From Brevundimonas subvibrioides (GTDB lineage: Bacteria; Pseudomonadota; Alphaproteobacteria; Caulobacterales; Caulobacteraceae): a DNA stretch of 64,000 bases. The position numbers were made by a program, and so were the translations under genes. Positions 27,093-35,214 of this stretch are shown here, piece after piece; positions within the stretch are counted from its first letter, which is position 1; each line of letters begins with the position of its first letter. The notes below the pieces were generated by a model, which saw only the letters and a program-made list of their open reading frames with translations, did no database searches and was not told where the DNA came from. The stretch spans positions 1,178,001 to 1,242,000 of the forward strand of contig NZ_CP114542.1 of the NCBI RefSeq assembly GCF_027271155.1. Direction: 5' to 3'.

Positions 27093-28388
27093 CTATCCGA
27101 ACACGCGCTTGAAGACCGTATCGACATGCCTGGTATGGTAGCCGAGGTCGAACAGGGCCTCCAGATCGGCATCGGGCACGATGACCTCGGGGTCCTCCTT
27201 CAGGAAGTCCAGGAAGTTGCCCTCGCCGCGCCAGACCTTCATGGCGTTGCGCTGGACGGCCGCATAGGAGTCCTCGCGCGACTGCCCCAGCTGCGTCAGG
27301 GCCAGAAGGACGCGTTGCGAGTGGACGAGGCCCCCCAGCCTGTCGAGGTTCCTCTGCATGTTGTCGGGATAGACCAGCAGCCGTTCCATCACGCCGGCCA
27401 GACGGTTCAGGGCGAAGTCCAGATGCACCGTCGCGTCCGGGCCGATGCCGCGCTCCACCGAGGAGTGGCTGATGTCCCGCTCGTGCCACAGGGCGACGTT
27501 CTCCATCGCGGGGGTGACGGCGGAGCGCACCAGGCGGGCGAGGCCGGTCAGGTTTTCGGTCAGGATCGGGTTGCGCTTGTGCGGCATGGCCGACGAGCCC
27601 TTCTGGCCCTTGTCGAAGAACTCCTCGGCCTCCAGCACCTCGGTGCGCTGCAGATGGCGGATCTCGATGGCCAGCCGCTCGATCGAGGAGGCCACGACGC
27701 CCAGCGCCGCGAAGAAGGCCGCGTGGCGGTCGCGGGGGATGACCTGGGTCGAGACCGGCTCGACCTGCAGACCCATCTTCTCGGCGACATATTCCTCGAC
27801 CGCCGGATCGACGTTGGCGAAGGTGCCGACGGCCCCGGAGATGGCGCAGGTGGCGATCTCCTCGCGGGCGGTCATCAGGCGACGCTTGGCCCGCTGGAAC
27901 TCGGCATGATAGCCGGCCAGCTTCAGGCCGAAGGTGACGGGTTCGGCGTGGATGCCGTGCGAACGGCCGACGGTCGGGGTGTATTTGTGTTCCTTCGCCC
28001 GCGCCTCCAGCGCGGCCAGCACCCGATCGGTGCCGGCGATCAGCAGGTCGGCGGAGCGTGCCAGCTGGACGGCGAAACAGGTGTCGAGCACATCCGACGA
28101 GGTCATCCCCTGATGCAGGAAACGGGCTTCCTCGCCGACCGTCTCCGAGACATGGGTCAGGAAGGCGATCACGTCGTGCTTGGTCGTGCGTTCGATCTCG
28201 TCGATACGGTCGCTGTCCCAGACAGCATCCTTGCCCCTGGCCCAGATGGCCTCGGCCGCCTCGGTCGGAATGACGCCCAGCTCGGCCATCTTCGTGGCGG
28301 CATGGGCCTCGATCTCGAACCAGATGCTGTATTTGGTCTCGGACGACCAGATGGCGACGGCCTCGGGGCGGGAATAGCGCGTGATCAT
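27093..28388 (-). CDS. purB: Adenylosuccinate lyase
   Basis: Cleaves SAICAR to AICAR and adenylosuccinate to AMP plus fumarate. The 431-residue protein opens MITRYSRPEAVAIWSSETKY, the normal start for the family. It has the first active-site region TSSDVLDTCFAVQL, VGRSHGIHAEP with the catalytic His and the fumarase/aspartase signature GSSAMPHKRNP. It heads a minus-strand group purB, 2OG oxygenase and glycosylase. Confidence 0.97.
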   Translation of the reverse strand: MITRYSRPEAVAIWSSETKYSIWFEIEAHAATKMAELGVIPTEAAEAIWARGKDAVWDSDRIDEIERTTKHDVIAFLTHVSETVGEEARFLHQGMTSSDVLDTCFAVQLARSADLLIAGTDRVLAALEARAKEHKYTPTVGRSHGIHAEPVTFGLKLAGYHAEFQRAKRRLMTAREEIATCAISGAVGTFANVDPAVEEYVAEKMGLQVEPVSTQVIPRDRHAAFFAALGVVASSIERLAIEIRHLQRTEVLEAEEFFDKGQKGSSAMPHKRNPILTENLTGLARLVRSAVTPAMENVALWHERDISHSSVERGIGPDATVHLDFALNRLAGVMERLLVYPDNMQRNLDRLGGLVHSQRVLLALTQLGQSREDSYAAVQRNAMKVWRGEGNFLDFLKEDPEVIVPDADLEALFDLGYHTRHVDTVFKRVFG

Positions 28389-28457
28389 GCGGGCGGGTAA
28401 AGGCTTTGCCGGCCGACGCTGTCAAGGCGAGTCGGCGGGAAAGCAGGGGACACGGAC

Positions 28458-29126
28458 ATGGAACTGATCGTCGGCAATATGGCGTTCTCGACCTGGTCGT
28501 TGCGGCCCTGGCTGGTGCTGAAGCGGTGCGGGGCGGAGTTCACCACGACCGAGATCCCGCTCTACGGCCCGGACTCGGCCCGCCTGCTGGCCCGGCATTC
28601 GCCGACCGGCAAGGTGCCGGTGTTGAAGGTCGAGGGCGAGACAATCTGGGATTCCATGGCCATCTCGGTCTGGGCGTCGGAGATGTTCCCGGAGGTCCGG
28701 CTGTGGCCGTCCGACCGGCATGCCCGCTGGCTGGCCCGGTCCGTCGCCTGCGAGATGCATTCCTCCTTCATGGCCCTGCGCAGCGAAGGCGGCATGGGCC
28801 CGGATGCCAACGGCGTGATCCACACCATGGTCGGACCGGACCGCGCGCCGACACCGACCTCCGAGGCCGTCGCCACGGATGTGCGCCGGCTGGTCGGTAT
28901 CATTCGCACGATGCGCACCCGGTTCGGCGCAGGCGGGCCCTATCTGTTCGGCGAGTGGTCGATGCCGGACGCCTTCCTGACCCCGGTCGCCGCCCGTTTT
29001 CGCCACTATCAGTTCGACCTGGCCGCCTATGGCGATGATGGCATAGCGGCAACATATGTGGCCGAACTGCTTCAACAGCCGGATTTCCTCGAATGGTCGG
29101 AACTGGCGGTCACGAAGCGGCCTTAA
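28458..29126 (+). CDS. Glutathione S-transferase family protein
   Basis: A 222-residue GST. The N-terminal thioredoxin-like domain has NMAFSTWSLRPWLVLKRCG with a Ser in the glutathione-activating position, GKVPVLKVEG with cis-Pro, and DSMAISVWASE. The C-terminal helical domain includes the conserved FGEWSMPDAFLTPV. This is the type found next to purB in other alphaproteobacteria only by proximity; no specific substrate can be assigned. Divergent from purB with 69 bp between starts. Confidence 0.9.
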   Translation: MELIVGNMAFSTWSLRPWLVLKRCGAEFTTTEIPLYGPDSARLLARHSPTGKVPVLKVEGETIWDSMAISVWASEMFPEVRLWPSDRHARWLARSVACEMHSSFMALRSEGGMGPDANGVIHTMVGPDRAPTPTSEAVATDVRRLVGIIRTMRTRFGAGGPYLFGEWSMPDAFLTPVAARFRHYQFDLAAYGDDGIAATYVAELLQQPDFLEWSELAVTKRP

Positions 29127-29210
29127 GCGGGCATCACCCCCGTTAACGAAACCTGCGAACCCGACTTTAAGGGAACGCCGTTATCGTTCGACTCCCATCG
29201 AGATGCCGCC

Positions 29211-29342
29211 ATGTCCGCCCAGTCGCCCGTCGCAAATCAGCTCACGCCGGTCGCCCCGCGCCGTCCGACGCTGATGACCTATGCGATCTTCATCCTGGTC
29301 GTGTGCTGCCTGTCCGCCTCGCTGGTCGGCAGCCTGCTGTAA
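29211..29342 (+). CDS. 43-residue single-TM protein
   Basis: A short gene: ATG 29211 to TAA 29342, preceded by a CGAGATGCCGCC sequence. The predicted product has a soluble N-terminal half with many Pro (MSAQSPVANQLTPVAPRRP) and one C-terminal membrane helix, about residues 23-41 (TYAIFILVVCCLSASLVGS). The positive-inside rule (RR before the helix) favours N-in. The stop is immediately adjacent to the stop of the lytic transglycosylase gene on the other strand. Good hydrophobic design supports a real gene, but no homologue is known to me. Confidence 0.6.
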   Translation: MSAQSPVANQLTPVAPRRPTLMTYAIFILVVCCLSASLVGSLL

Positions 29343-31127
29343 TCAGCGCGTGCCCGCCGGCTGTGCAGCCGACGCGACCAGCACACCTTCCAGCGTATTC
29401 GGCGTGGCCGGCGGCTGGGGCGGCGGGGCCACATAGTCCAGACTGATCGGGATCAGGGTCTGACCGGCCGCGAGGGCGTCCAGGGTGTTCAGCGGTCCAC
29501 CCGTCATGCGCTGATAGATCCAGTAGGCAGCGACGACCTTTTCGACGTATTCGCGGGCCTGGGGCACGTCGATCGTCTCGATCAGCAACAGGGGATCGGC
29601 ATCGGGCCCCAGCCGACGCAGGGCGTCCAGCATCGGACCCGGCCCGGCGTTGTAGCTGGAAACCGCACGCAGCAGGTCACCCTGGAACTCGGGCCGCGCC
29701 AGCATGCGGTTCACATAGACCTGACCCAGACGCACATTGGTCGCCGGCTGAAACAGCTGCTGCGGGCTGGAGACGAAGCTGCGATCGCCGGTCATCTCGG
29801 CCGCCGTCGTCGGCATGACCTGCATCAGGCCATACGCTCCCACGGGCGAGCGGGCCTGGGCGTTGAAACCGCTTTCCTTGCGCGCGATGGCATAGACCAG
29901 CGAGCGTTCCAGCGTCCAGCCGCCGTCCGGCGCCAGCTCGGGCATCGGATAGTTCTCGGCATTGATCCGGCTGACGTCGCCGCCGTTCGACCCCATGAGT
30001 CTCGGGGCGAGGACGCGGGCCAGACCGGTCCAGAGACGCCGGGTGCGGTCCGTTGCCGTGCGCAGGCCGGTACGCAGCTCGTCCTGGGCATCGCCGCGCC
30101 GCCCGATCTCATAGAAGGCGACGGTGCGACGGGCGCGGGGGTCGTTCTGGACGAAATTGTCCAGTTCGCGCTGGTTGACCCCGACCGGCTCGTCCGTGAC
30201 CGAAACCGTCCGGACCACGGCGGAATAGGGAACCGGCCCGCCGTTCAAGACGACCGGCTCCTCGCCCATCTGGCGCAGGGCGATCTGGCCGTAGAAGGTT
30301 GCCGGCCAGCGGGCGGCGAGAACGAGGAACTCGTGGATCCGGTCCTGGCGGCCCGACCGTCCGGCGGCGCGTGCGGCCCAGACACCGGCTCCGGCCCGGA
30401 TCCAGGCGTCTTCCGTCGGGTCGTTGGCGACGCGCTCGAAGGCGGCAAAGGCGCGCGAATAGTCCGCGGTTCGCCAGGCGGCCAGTCCCACCGTCCACCA
30501 GTCGCCGATCTGCTCGCCCAGCGTCAGGGCGCTGGTCAGATCGTCATGGTTCAGGGCGACGCGCGCGGCCTTGGCCGGGTCGGCCTCGGAGTTTCCACCG
30601 GCCGCCGCGACCGCATCCCAGGTGCGGCTGAAGAAGGTGCCGGTCGGGCGGCGAGGCTCCTCGGCACCATCCGGGCGACGACGCATGGCCAGGGCATAGA
30701 CCCGCTGGGCACACGGAAGGTCGGCATAGGTCTGGAGCCAGGCCGCCAGCTCTTCATAGGTGGCGGTATAGTCGGCGTGGAACAGGCGCTCGAACTCGAC
30801 CTGACCGACCAGGACACGGTCGCCCGCTGCTTCTGCCGAGGCGCGGGCCCTGGCCAGATCGCCGCGCCGCAAGGCGTCGAAGGCATTGGTGTAGCTCAGG
30901 CGGTCGGCGTTCGACAGGGCGGTCGGTGTGATGCGCGGGCCGTTCTGGTCATCGGAATCGGAGACGGTCGCCTCGGGTCCAGCAACGTCACCGGACGCGG
31001 CGAACGCCGGGGAGGCGACACCCGACAGAGCGGCCAGAACCAGGGCAAGCGTCGGCGCGAGACACGCGCGGCGGCGGATTTTGAACAAGGCGGCGGCCCC
31101 CTCGTGCGACGCGTCCCCCGGGATCAA
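29343..31127 (-). CDS. Soluble lytic murein transglycosylase (Slt70-like)
   Basis: A 594-residue periplasmic enzyme that cleaves peptidoglycan glycan strands with 1,6-anhydro formation. A signal peptide (LALVLAALSGVASPAFAA) is followed by a long helical U-shaped superhelix, and the C-terminal SLT domain has the catalytic Glu at about 418 in IARKESGFNAQARSPVGAYG, then LMQVMPTTA and the sugar-binding VSSYNAGPGPM. Length and order match Slt70. Convergent with the 43-residue gene. Likely acts in cell-wall recycling. Confidence 0.93.
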   Translation of the reverse strand: MIPGDASHEGAAALFKIRRRACLAPTLALVLAALSGVASPAFAASGDVAGPEATVSDSDDQNGPRITPTALSNADRLSYTNAFDALRRGDLARARASAEAAGDRVLVGQVEFERLFHADYTATYEELAAWLQTYADLPCAQRVYALAMRRRPDGAEEPRRPTGTFFSRTWDAVAAAGGNSEADPAKAARVALNHDDLTSALTLGEQIGDWWTVGLAAWRTADYSRAFAAFERVANDPTEDAWIRAGAGVWAARAAGRSGRQDRIHEFLVLAARWPATFYGQIALRQMGEEPVVLNGGPVPYSAVVRTVSVTDEPVGVNQRELDNFVQNDPRARRTVAFYEIGRRGDAQDELRTGLRTATDRTRRLWTGLARVLAPRLMGSNGGDVSRINAENYPMPELAPDGGWTLERSLVYAIARKESGFNAQARSPVGAYGLMQVMPTTAAEMTGDRSFVSSPQQLFQPATNVRLGQVYVNRMLARPEFQGDLLRAVSSYNAGPGPMLDALRRLGPDADPLLLIETIDVPQAREYVEKVVAAYWIYQRMTGGPLNTLDALAAGQTLIPISLDYVAPPPQPPATPNTLEGVLVASAAQPAGTR

Positions 31128-31221
31128 TTCAGTCTCGATTCGGGATCAAACGCGCGGTCTGCGATCGGTCGTCAAGCAGGGACTATGCCGGAATCCCCTG
31201 TTAACTTCAATCACATCGGCG

Positions 31222-32031
31222 TCAGACGTCAGATAGCGCGGGTCCGTCGGTGTCGCCGTCCAGCCGGGCGGCCAGTTCCAGCATGTCGGCCCACGCCTGC
31301 CGTTTGGCCTGGGGCTGCCGCAGCAGGAAGGCCGGATGCAGGGTTGCGATGACCGGTGCGGACACGTCCCCCTCGGTCGAACGCCAGTCCCGCCACTGGC
31401 CGCGCACCTTCATGATGCCGTCCTCGGTTCGCAGCACCGACCGTGCGGCCGCCGCCCCCAGCAGCAGAACGGCGCGGGGTTTCATCAGGACGAAGGCCCG
31501 CTCCAAGAAGGGCGCGCAGACCGCCTGCTCCTGCGGGGTCGGGGTGCGATTGCCGGGTGGACGCCAGAAGACGGTGTTGGTGATGAAGACCCGGTCTGCC
31601 AGCCCGGCGGCGGCCAGCATCCGGTCCAGCAGCTTGCCTGCCCGTCCCACGAAAGGCTGACCCGCCGCGTCCTCTTCCGCCCCGGGTGCCTCGCCGACGA
31701 GCAGGATCGGCGCGTGGGGGTCGCCCCGGCCGAAAACGCAGCCGCGTGCGCCCATCCCGACCAGTTCGCAGCCCTTGAAGGCCGCGGCAGCTCCGGCCAG
31801 GGCTTCCATCGTCTCCGCGTCGTTCGCCAGCCGCCGCGCCTCGGCCGTCGCGTCCCCCATGTTCACCACCGGTGTGACCGAGGCCGTGGCCCTGGTGACC
31901 GCCTTCAGCGCGGGGGCCACGACGATCGTCCGGTCCTGCGGGGAGTCCTCGAAGCACGCGTCCACGCCCGCATCGCGCCAGAAGGCGAGCAGGCTTTCCA
32001 TCGCAGCGGTATCGTGGGGCTGGGCGTTCAT
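31222..32031 (-). CDS. Family-4-like uracil-DNA glycosylase lacking two Fe-S cysteines
   Basis: A 269-residue UDG superfamily protein. Motifs fit the family 4 group: VGEAPGAEEDAAGQPFVGRAG with the catalytic acidic residue, NRTPTPQE and LHPAFLLR. Family 4 enzymes bind [4Fe-4S] by four Cys. Here one Cys of the first pair is missing (FKGCEL) and the usual Cys before RPPGNR is Trp (FWRPPGNR); the Cys in AVCAPFL remains. The cluster is therefore probably absent or altered. The N-terminal 60 residues are variable. Divergent from the ETF-QO gene. Confidence 0.85.
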   Translation of the reverse strand: MNAQPHDTAAMESLLAFWRDAGVDACFEDSPQDRTIVVAPALKAVTRATASVTPVVNMGDATAEARRLANDAETMEALAGAAAAFKGCELVGMGARGCVFGRGDPHAPILLVGEAPGAEEDAAGQPFVGRAGKLLDRMLAAAGLADRVFITNTVFWRPPGNRTPTPQEQAVCAPFLERAFVLMKPRAVLLLGAAAARSVLRTEDGIMKVRGQWRDWRSTEGDVSAPVIATLHPAFLLRQPQAKRQAWADMLELAARLDGDTDGPALSDV

Positions 32032-32121
32032 GGTCGGATGCGTCAGGGATAGGCCTTGACCGCCCTCGCGTCACCTTCCGATAAGGCGGGTGCACAGACA
32101 AAACCAAGGATTCCCGACCCC

Positions 32122-33879
32122 GTGACCGAACAAGCCTTCGAAGGCGGTGCCGAGACCCCGGCGCAGGACGCCATCATCGACAACCTGCCGCCGCTGGAGG
32201 CGCTGAAGGGCGTCGAGCGCGAGGTCATGGAATACGACGTCGTCATCGTCGGCGGCGGCCCGGCCGGCCTGTCGGCCGCCATCCGCCTGAAGCAGCGCGC
32301 GGCGAAGGACGGCAAGGAGATCACCGTCGCGGTGCTGGAGAAATCGGCCGAGGTCGGCGGGCACATCCTGTCCGGGGCCGTGATCGACCCCAAGGCCCTG
32401 CGCGAACTGTTCCCCGACTGGAAGGAACGCGGCGCACCCCTCGAGACGCCCGTGACGAAGGATCGGTTCATGATCCTGGGCCCCATGGGTCAGGCCAGCC
32501 TTCCGATGGCGATGCTGCCGCCCATGATGCACAACGACGGCTGCTACATCGCCTCCCTTGCCAACGTCGCCCGCTGGCTGGGCGAGCAGGCTGAAGCTTT
32601 GGGCGTCGAGGTCTATCCCGGCATGGCCGCCAGCCACGTCGTCTGGGACGAACCCACCGGCCGGGTGAAGGGCGTCGTCGCCGGCGTCTTCGGCATCGAC
32701 AAGCACGGCCAGCCCACGGACGACTTCCAACCCGGCATCGAGCTGCACGGCAAATACGTCTTCATCGCCGAGGGCGTGCGTGGGTCGCTGGCCAAGACCA
32801 TCATCGCCCGCCACAAGCTGGCCGAGGGCAAGGAGCCGCAGAAATACGGCATCGGCCTGAAGGAGCTGTGGCAGGTCCCGGCGGAGAAGCACCAGCCCGG
32901 TCTGGCCCAGCACACGACCGGCTGGCCCTTGGACGAGCACACCGGCGGCGGCAGCTTCATGTACCACTTCGGCGACAACTACGTGGCCATCGGCTACGTC
33001 GTGCACCTGAACTACAAGAACCCGCATCTGTCGCCGTTTGACGAGTTCCAGCGCTTCAAGCATCACCCCGCCATCGCCGAACACCTGGAGGGCGGCACCC
33101 GCATCTCCTACGGGGCGCGGGCGATCACCGAGGGCGGCTGGCAGTCGGTGCCGAAACTCGCCTTTCCGGGCGGGGCCCTGATCGGCTGTTCCGCCGGCTT
33201 CGTGAACGTGCCGCGGATCAAGGGCAGCCACAACGCCATGAAGACCGGCATGCTGGCTGCCGACGCCGCCTATGACGCCGTCATCGCGGGCCGGGCCGGC
33301 GACGAACTGGTCGAATATCAGGCGGCCTATGAGGCCAGCTGGGTGTTCAGGGAGCTGAAGGGCGTCCGCAATGCCAAGCCCCTGCTGTCGAAGTTCGGCA
33401 CCACCCTGGGCGGGGCGTTCGGCGTGTTCGACCTGTGGACCAACCACCTGTTCGGCCTGTCGGTCTTCGGCACGCAGAAACACGGCAAGACCGATGCGGC
33501 CTCGACCGAATTGGCCTCGAAGCACAAGGCGATCGCCTATCCGAAGCCGGACGGGAAGCTGTCGTTCGACAAGCTGTCCTCGGTGTTCATCTCCAACACC
33601 AACCATGCCGAGGAACAGCCCGCGCATCTGAAGCTGCTCGATCCGTCGGTGCCGATCCGCGTCAACCTGCCGAAATACGGCGAGCCTGCGCGCCTGTATT
33701 GCCCGGCCGGGGTCTATGAGGTGCTCTACGCCGACGAGGCGACGAAGTCGGAGCCGCGCTTCCAGATCAACGCCCAGAACTGCGTCCACTGCAAGACCTG
33801 CGACATCAAGGATCCGTCGCAGAACATCGTCTGGACCACGCCCGAAGGCGGCGGCGGGCCGAACTATCCGAATATGTAG
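32122..33879 (+). CDS. Electron transfer flavoprotein-ubiquinone oxidoreductase
   Basis: Passes electrons from ETF (fatty acid and amino acid oxidation) to ubiquinone; monotopic inner-membrane flavoprotein. The N-terminal FAD motif is VVIVGGGPAGLSAAIRL near residue 40. The C-terminal [4Fe-4S] domain has cysteines in YCPAGVYEV and NCVHCKTCDIKDP. The 585-residue length from GTG 32122 is typical. An upstream TTG at 32056 would add 22 residues that are not family-like, and AAGGA precedes the GTG by about 9 nt. Confidence 0.95.
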   Translation: MTEQAFEGGAETPAQDAIIDNLPPLEALKGVEREVMEYDVVIVGGGPAGLSAAIRLKQRAAKDGKEITVAVLEKSAEVGGHILSGAVIDPKALRELFPDWKERGAPLETPVTKDRFMILGPMGQASLPMAMLPPMMHNDGCYIASLANVARWLGEQAEALGVEVYPGMAASHVVWDEPTGRVKGVVAGVFGIDKHGQPTDDFQPGIELHGKYVFIAEGVRGSLAKTIIARHKLAEGKEPQKYGIGLKELWQVPAEKHQPGLAQHTTGWPLDEHTGGGSFMYHFGDNYVAIGYVVHLNYKNPHLSPFDEFQRFKHHPAIAEHLEGGTRISYGARAITEGGWQSVPKLAFPGGALIGCSAGFVNVPRIKGSHNAMKTGMLAADAAYDAVIAGRAGDELVEYQAAYEASWVFRELKGVRNAKPLLSKFGTTLGGAFGVFDLWTNHLFGLSVFGTQKHGKTDAASTELASKHKAIAYPKPDGKLSFDKLSSVFISNTNHAEEQPAHLKLLDPSVPIRVNLPKYGEPARLYCPAGVYEVLYADEATKSEPRFQINAQNCVHCKTCDIKDPSQNIVWTTPEGGGGPNYPNM

Positions 33880-33934
33880 GGCGACGTCGGCGGTCGCTTT
33901 CGAACCATGGGCGTAGCCGTGCGTTTGGGGTCGG

Positions 33935-35065
33935 ATGCCCCCCGAAATCGTCGACCTGACCCACCGGATCGCCGTGCTCTGGCGCCAGTTCTACTGGCTG
34001 CCGGAGTGGGCGGTCGTGGCCATCGTCGTGGTCGTGTTCACCGGCGCGGGCTGGCTGGTCCATCGCGTGGTGTTCTCGATCCTGCGGCGCCTGGTGAAGA
34101 CCCGCGACCTGTTCTGGCGCGGCGTGGTCGAGCGGGCGCGCAAGAAGCTGCGCATCCTGATCATCCTGATCGCCATCGGCTTTTCGATCACCGTCTCGCC
34201 GCTGGACCCGGCGCCGTCGGCCAGCGTCCGCGCCGTGCTGCTGTTCGCGACCATCCTGGTGCTGGGATGGATCGTGGCCGGGGCGGTCGACATGTGGGCG
34301 ATCGTCTACATGCGCAAGTTCAACATGGCGGCCGAGGACAACCTCGTCGCCAGGAAGCACATCACCCAGACCCGCATCCTGCAGCGCGCTGCCATCATCC
34401 TGATCGGGGCCGTGACGGTGGCCATGGCGCTGATGACGATCGGGGCGGTGCGCCAGTGGGGCATCTCGCTGCTCGCCTCCGCCGGGGTCGTGGGCATCAT
34501 CGCCGGCCTGGCCCTGCAGCCGGTGCTGAAGAACCTGATCGCTGGCATCCAGATCGCCACCGCCCAGCCCATCCGCATCGACGACGCCGTCATCGTGGAA
34601 GGGGAGTGGGGCACGGTCGAGGAGATCACCTCGACCTATGTGGTGGTCAAGCTGTGGGACTGGCGGCGCATGATCCTGCCGCTCAGCTATTTCATCGAGA
34701 CGCCGTTCCAGAACTGGACGCGCGAAACCTCGCGCCTGATCGGCACCGCGATGCTGTACGTCGATTACGAGGCGCCGATGGACCGGCTGCGGGCCGAGCT
34801 GGAGCGCATCTGTCGCGCATCGCCGCTGTGGGACGGCGATGTCGTCAATCTGCAGGTCACCGACATCACCGACCGCGTCGCCCAGGTCCGCTGCCTCGCC
34901 AGCGCCCGCTCGGCCCCGGTGGCCTTCGACCTTCGCTGCGAAATCCGCGAGAAGATGCTGGCCTTCATGCGCGATGACTGCCCGCAGGCCCTGCCGAAGG
35001 ATCGGGTGTCGGCATTTCGGAACTCTGTGCTCCCTCTCCCAGCGGGAGAGGGCTTGAGCGCCTGA
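33935..35065 (+). CDS. Small-conductance mechanosensitive channel (MscS family)
   Basis: A 376-residue inner-membrane channel protecting against hypo-osmotic shock. Hydrophobic helices appear near residues 24-46, 72-90 and 96-120; the pore helix follows as LLASAGVVGIIAGLALQPVLKN. The MscS beta domain has DDAVIVEGEWGTVEEITSTY and the C-terminal alpha/beta region continues to about residue 360. The last residues (SVLPLPAGEGLSA) are encoded by a palindromic intergenic repeat (35030-35207), so the natural tail is atypical. Confidence 0.9.
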   Translation: MPPEIVDLTHRIAVLWRQFYWLPEWAVVAIVVVVFTGAGWLVHRVVFSILRRLVKTRDLFWRGVVERARKKLRILIILIAIGFSITVSPLDPAPSASVRAVLLFATILVLGWIVAGAVDMWAIVYMRKFNMAAEDNLVARKHITQTRILQRAAIILIGAVTVAMALMTIGAVRQWGISLLASAGVVGIIAGLALQPVLKNLIAGIQIATAQPIRIDDAVIVEGEWGTVEEITSTYVVVKLWDWRRMILPLSYFIETPFQNWTRETSRLIGTAMLYVDYEAPMDRLRAELERICRASPLWDGDVVNLQVTDITDRVAQVRCLASARSAPVAFDLRCEIREKMLAFMRDDCPQALPKDRVSAFRNSVLPLPAGEGLSA

Positions 35066-35207
35066 GAGCCGAAGGCGATCAGACTTGCGCGAAAGGGTGA
35101 GGGGGTATGCGCCAGCCGGTTCGCACCGTAACCCCTCACCCTTTCGGCTGAAGGCGCATCGCTTTCGCTCTGCGAGCCTCAAGCCCTCTCCCTCAGTGAG
35201 AGGGAAG
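35030..35207. repeat. Large palindromic intergenic element (about 178 bp) between mscS and smc
   Basis: The arms are imperfect inverted copies: CTCCCTCTCCCAGCGGGAGA at the left against the right arm ending GTGAGAGGGAAGC, both followed inward by GGGCTTGAG. Inner arms GAAAGGGTGAGGGG (35090-35104) and CCCCTCACCCTTTC (35132-35145) are perfect inverses. Such CCCTCTCCC elements are dispersed palindromes of many high-GC genomes. The left arm supplies the last codons of mscS; the right arm ends 8 bp before the smc stop. Confidence 0.85.
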
Positions 35208-35214
35208 CCAAGCA

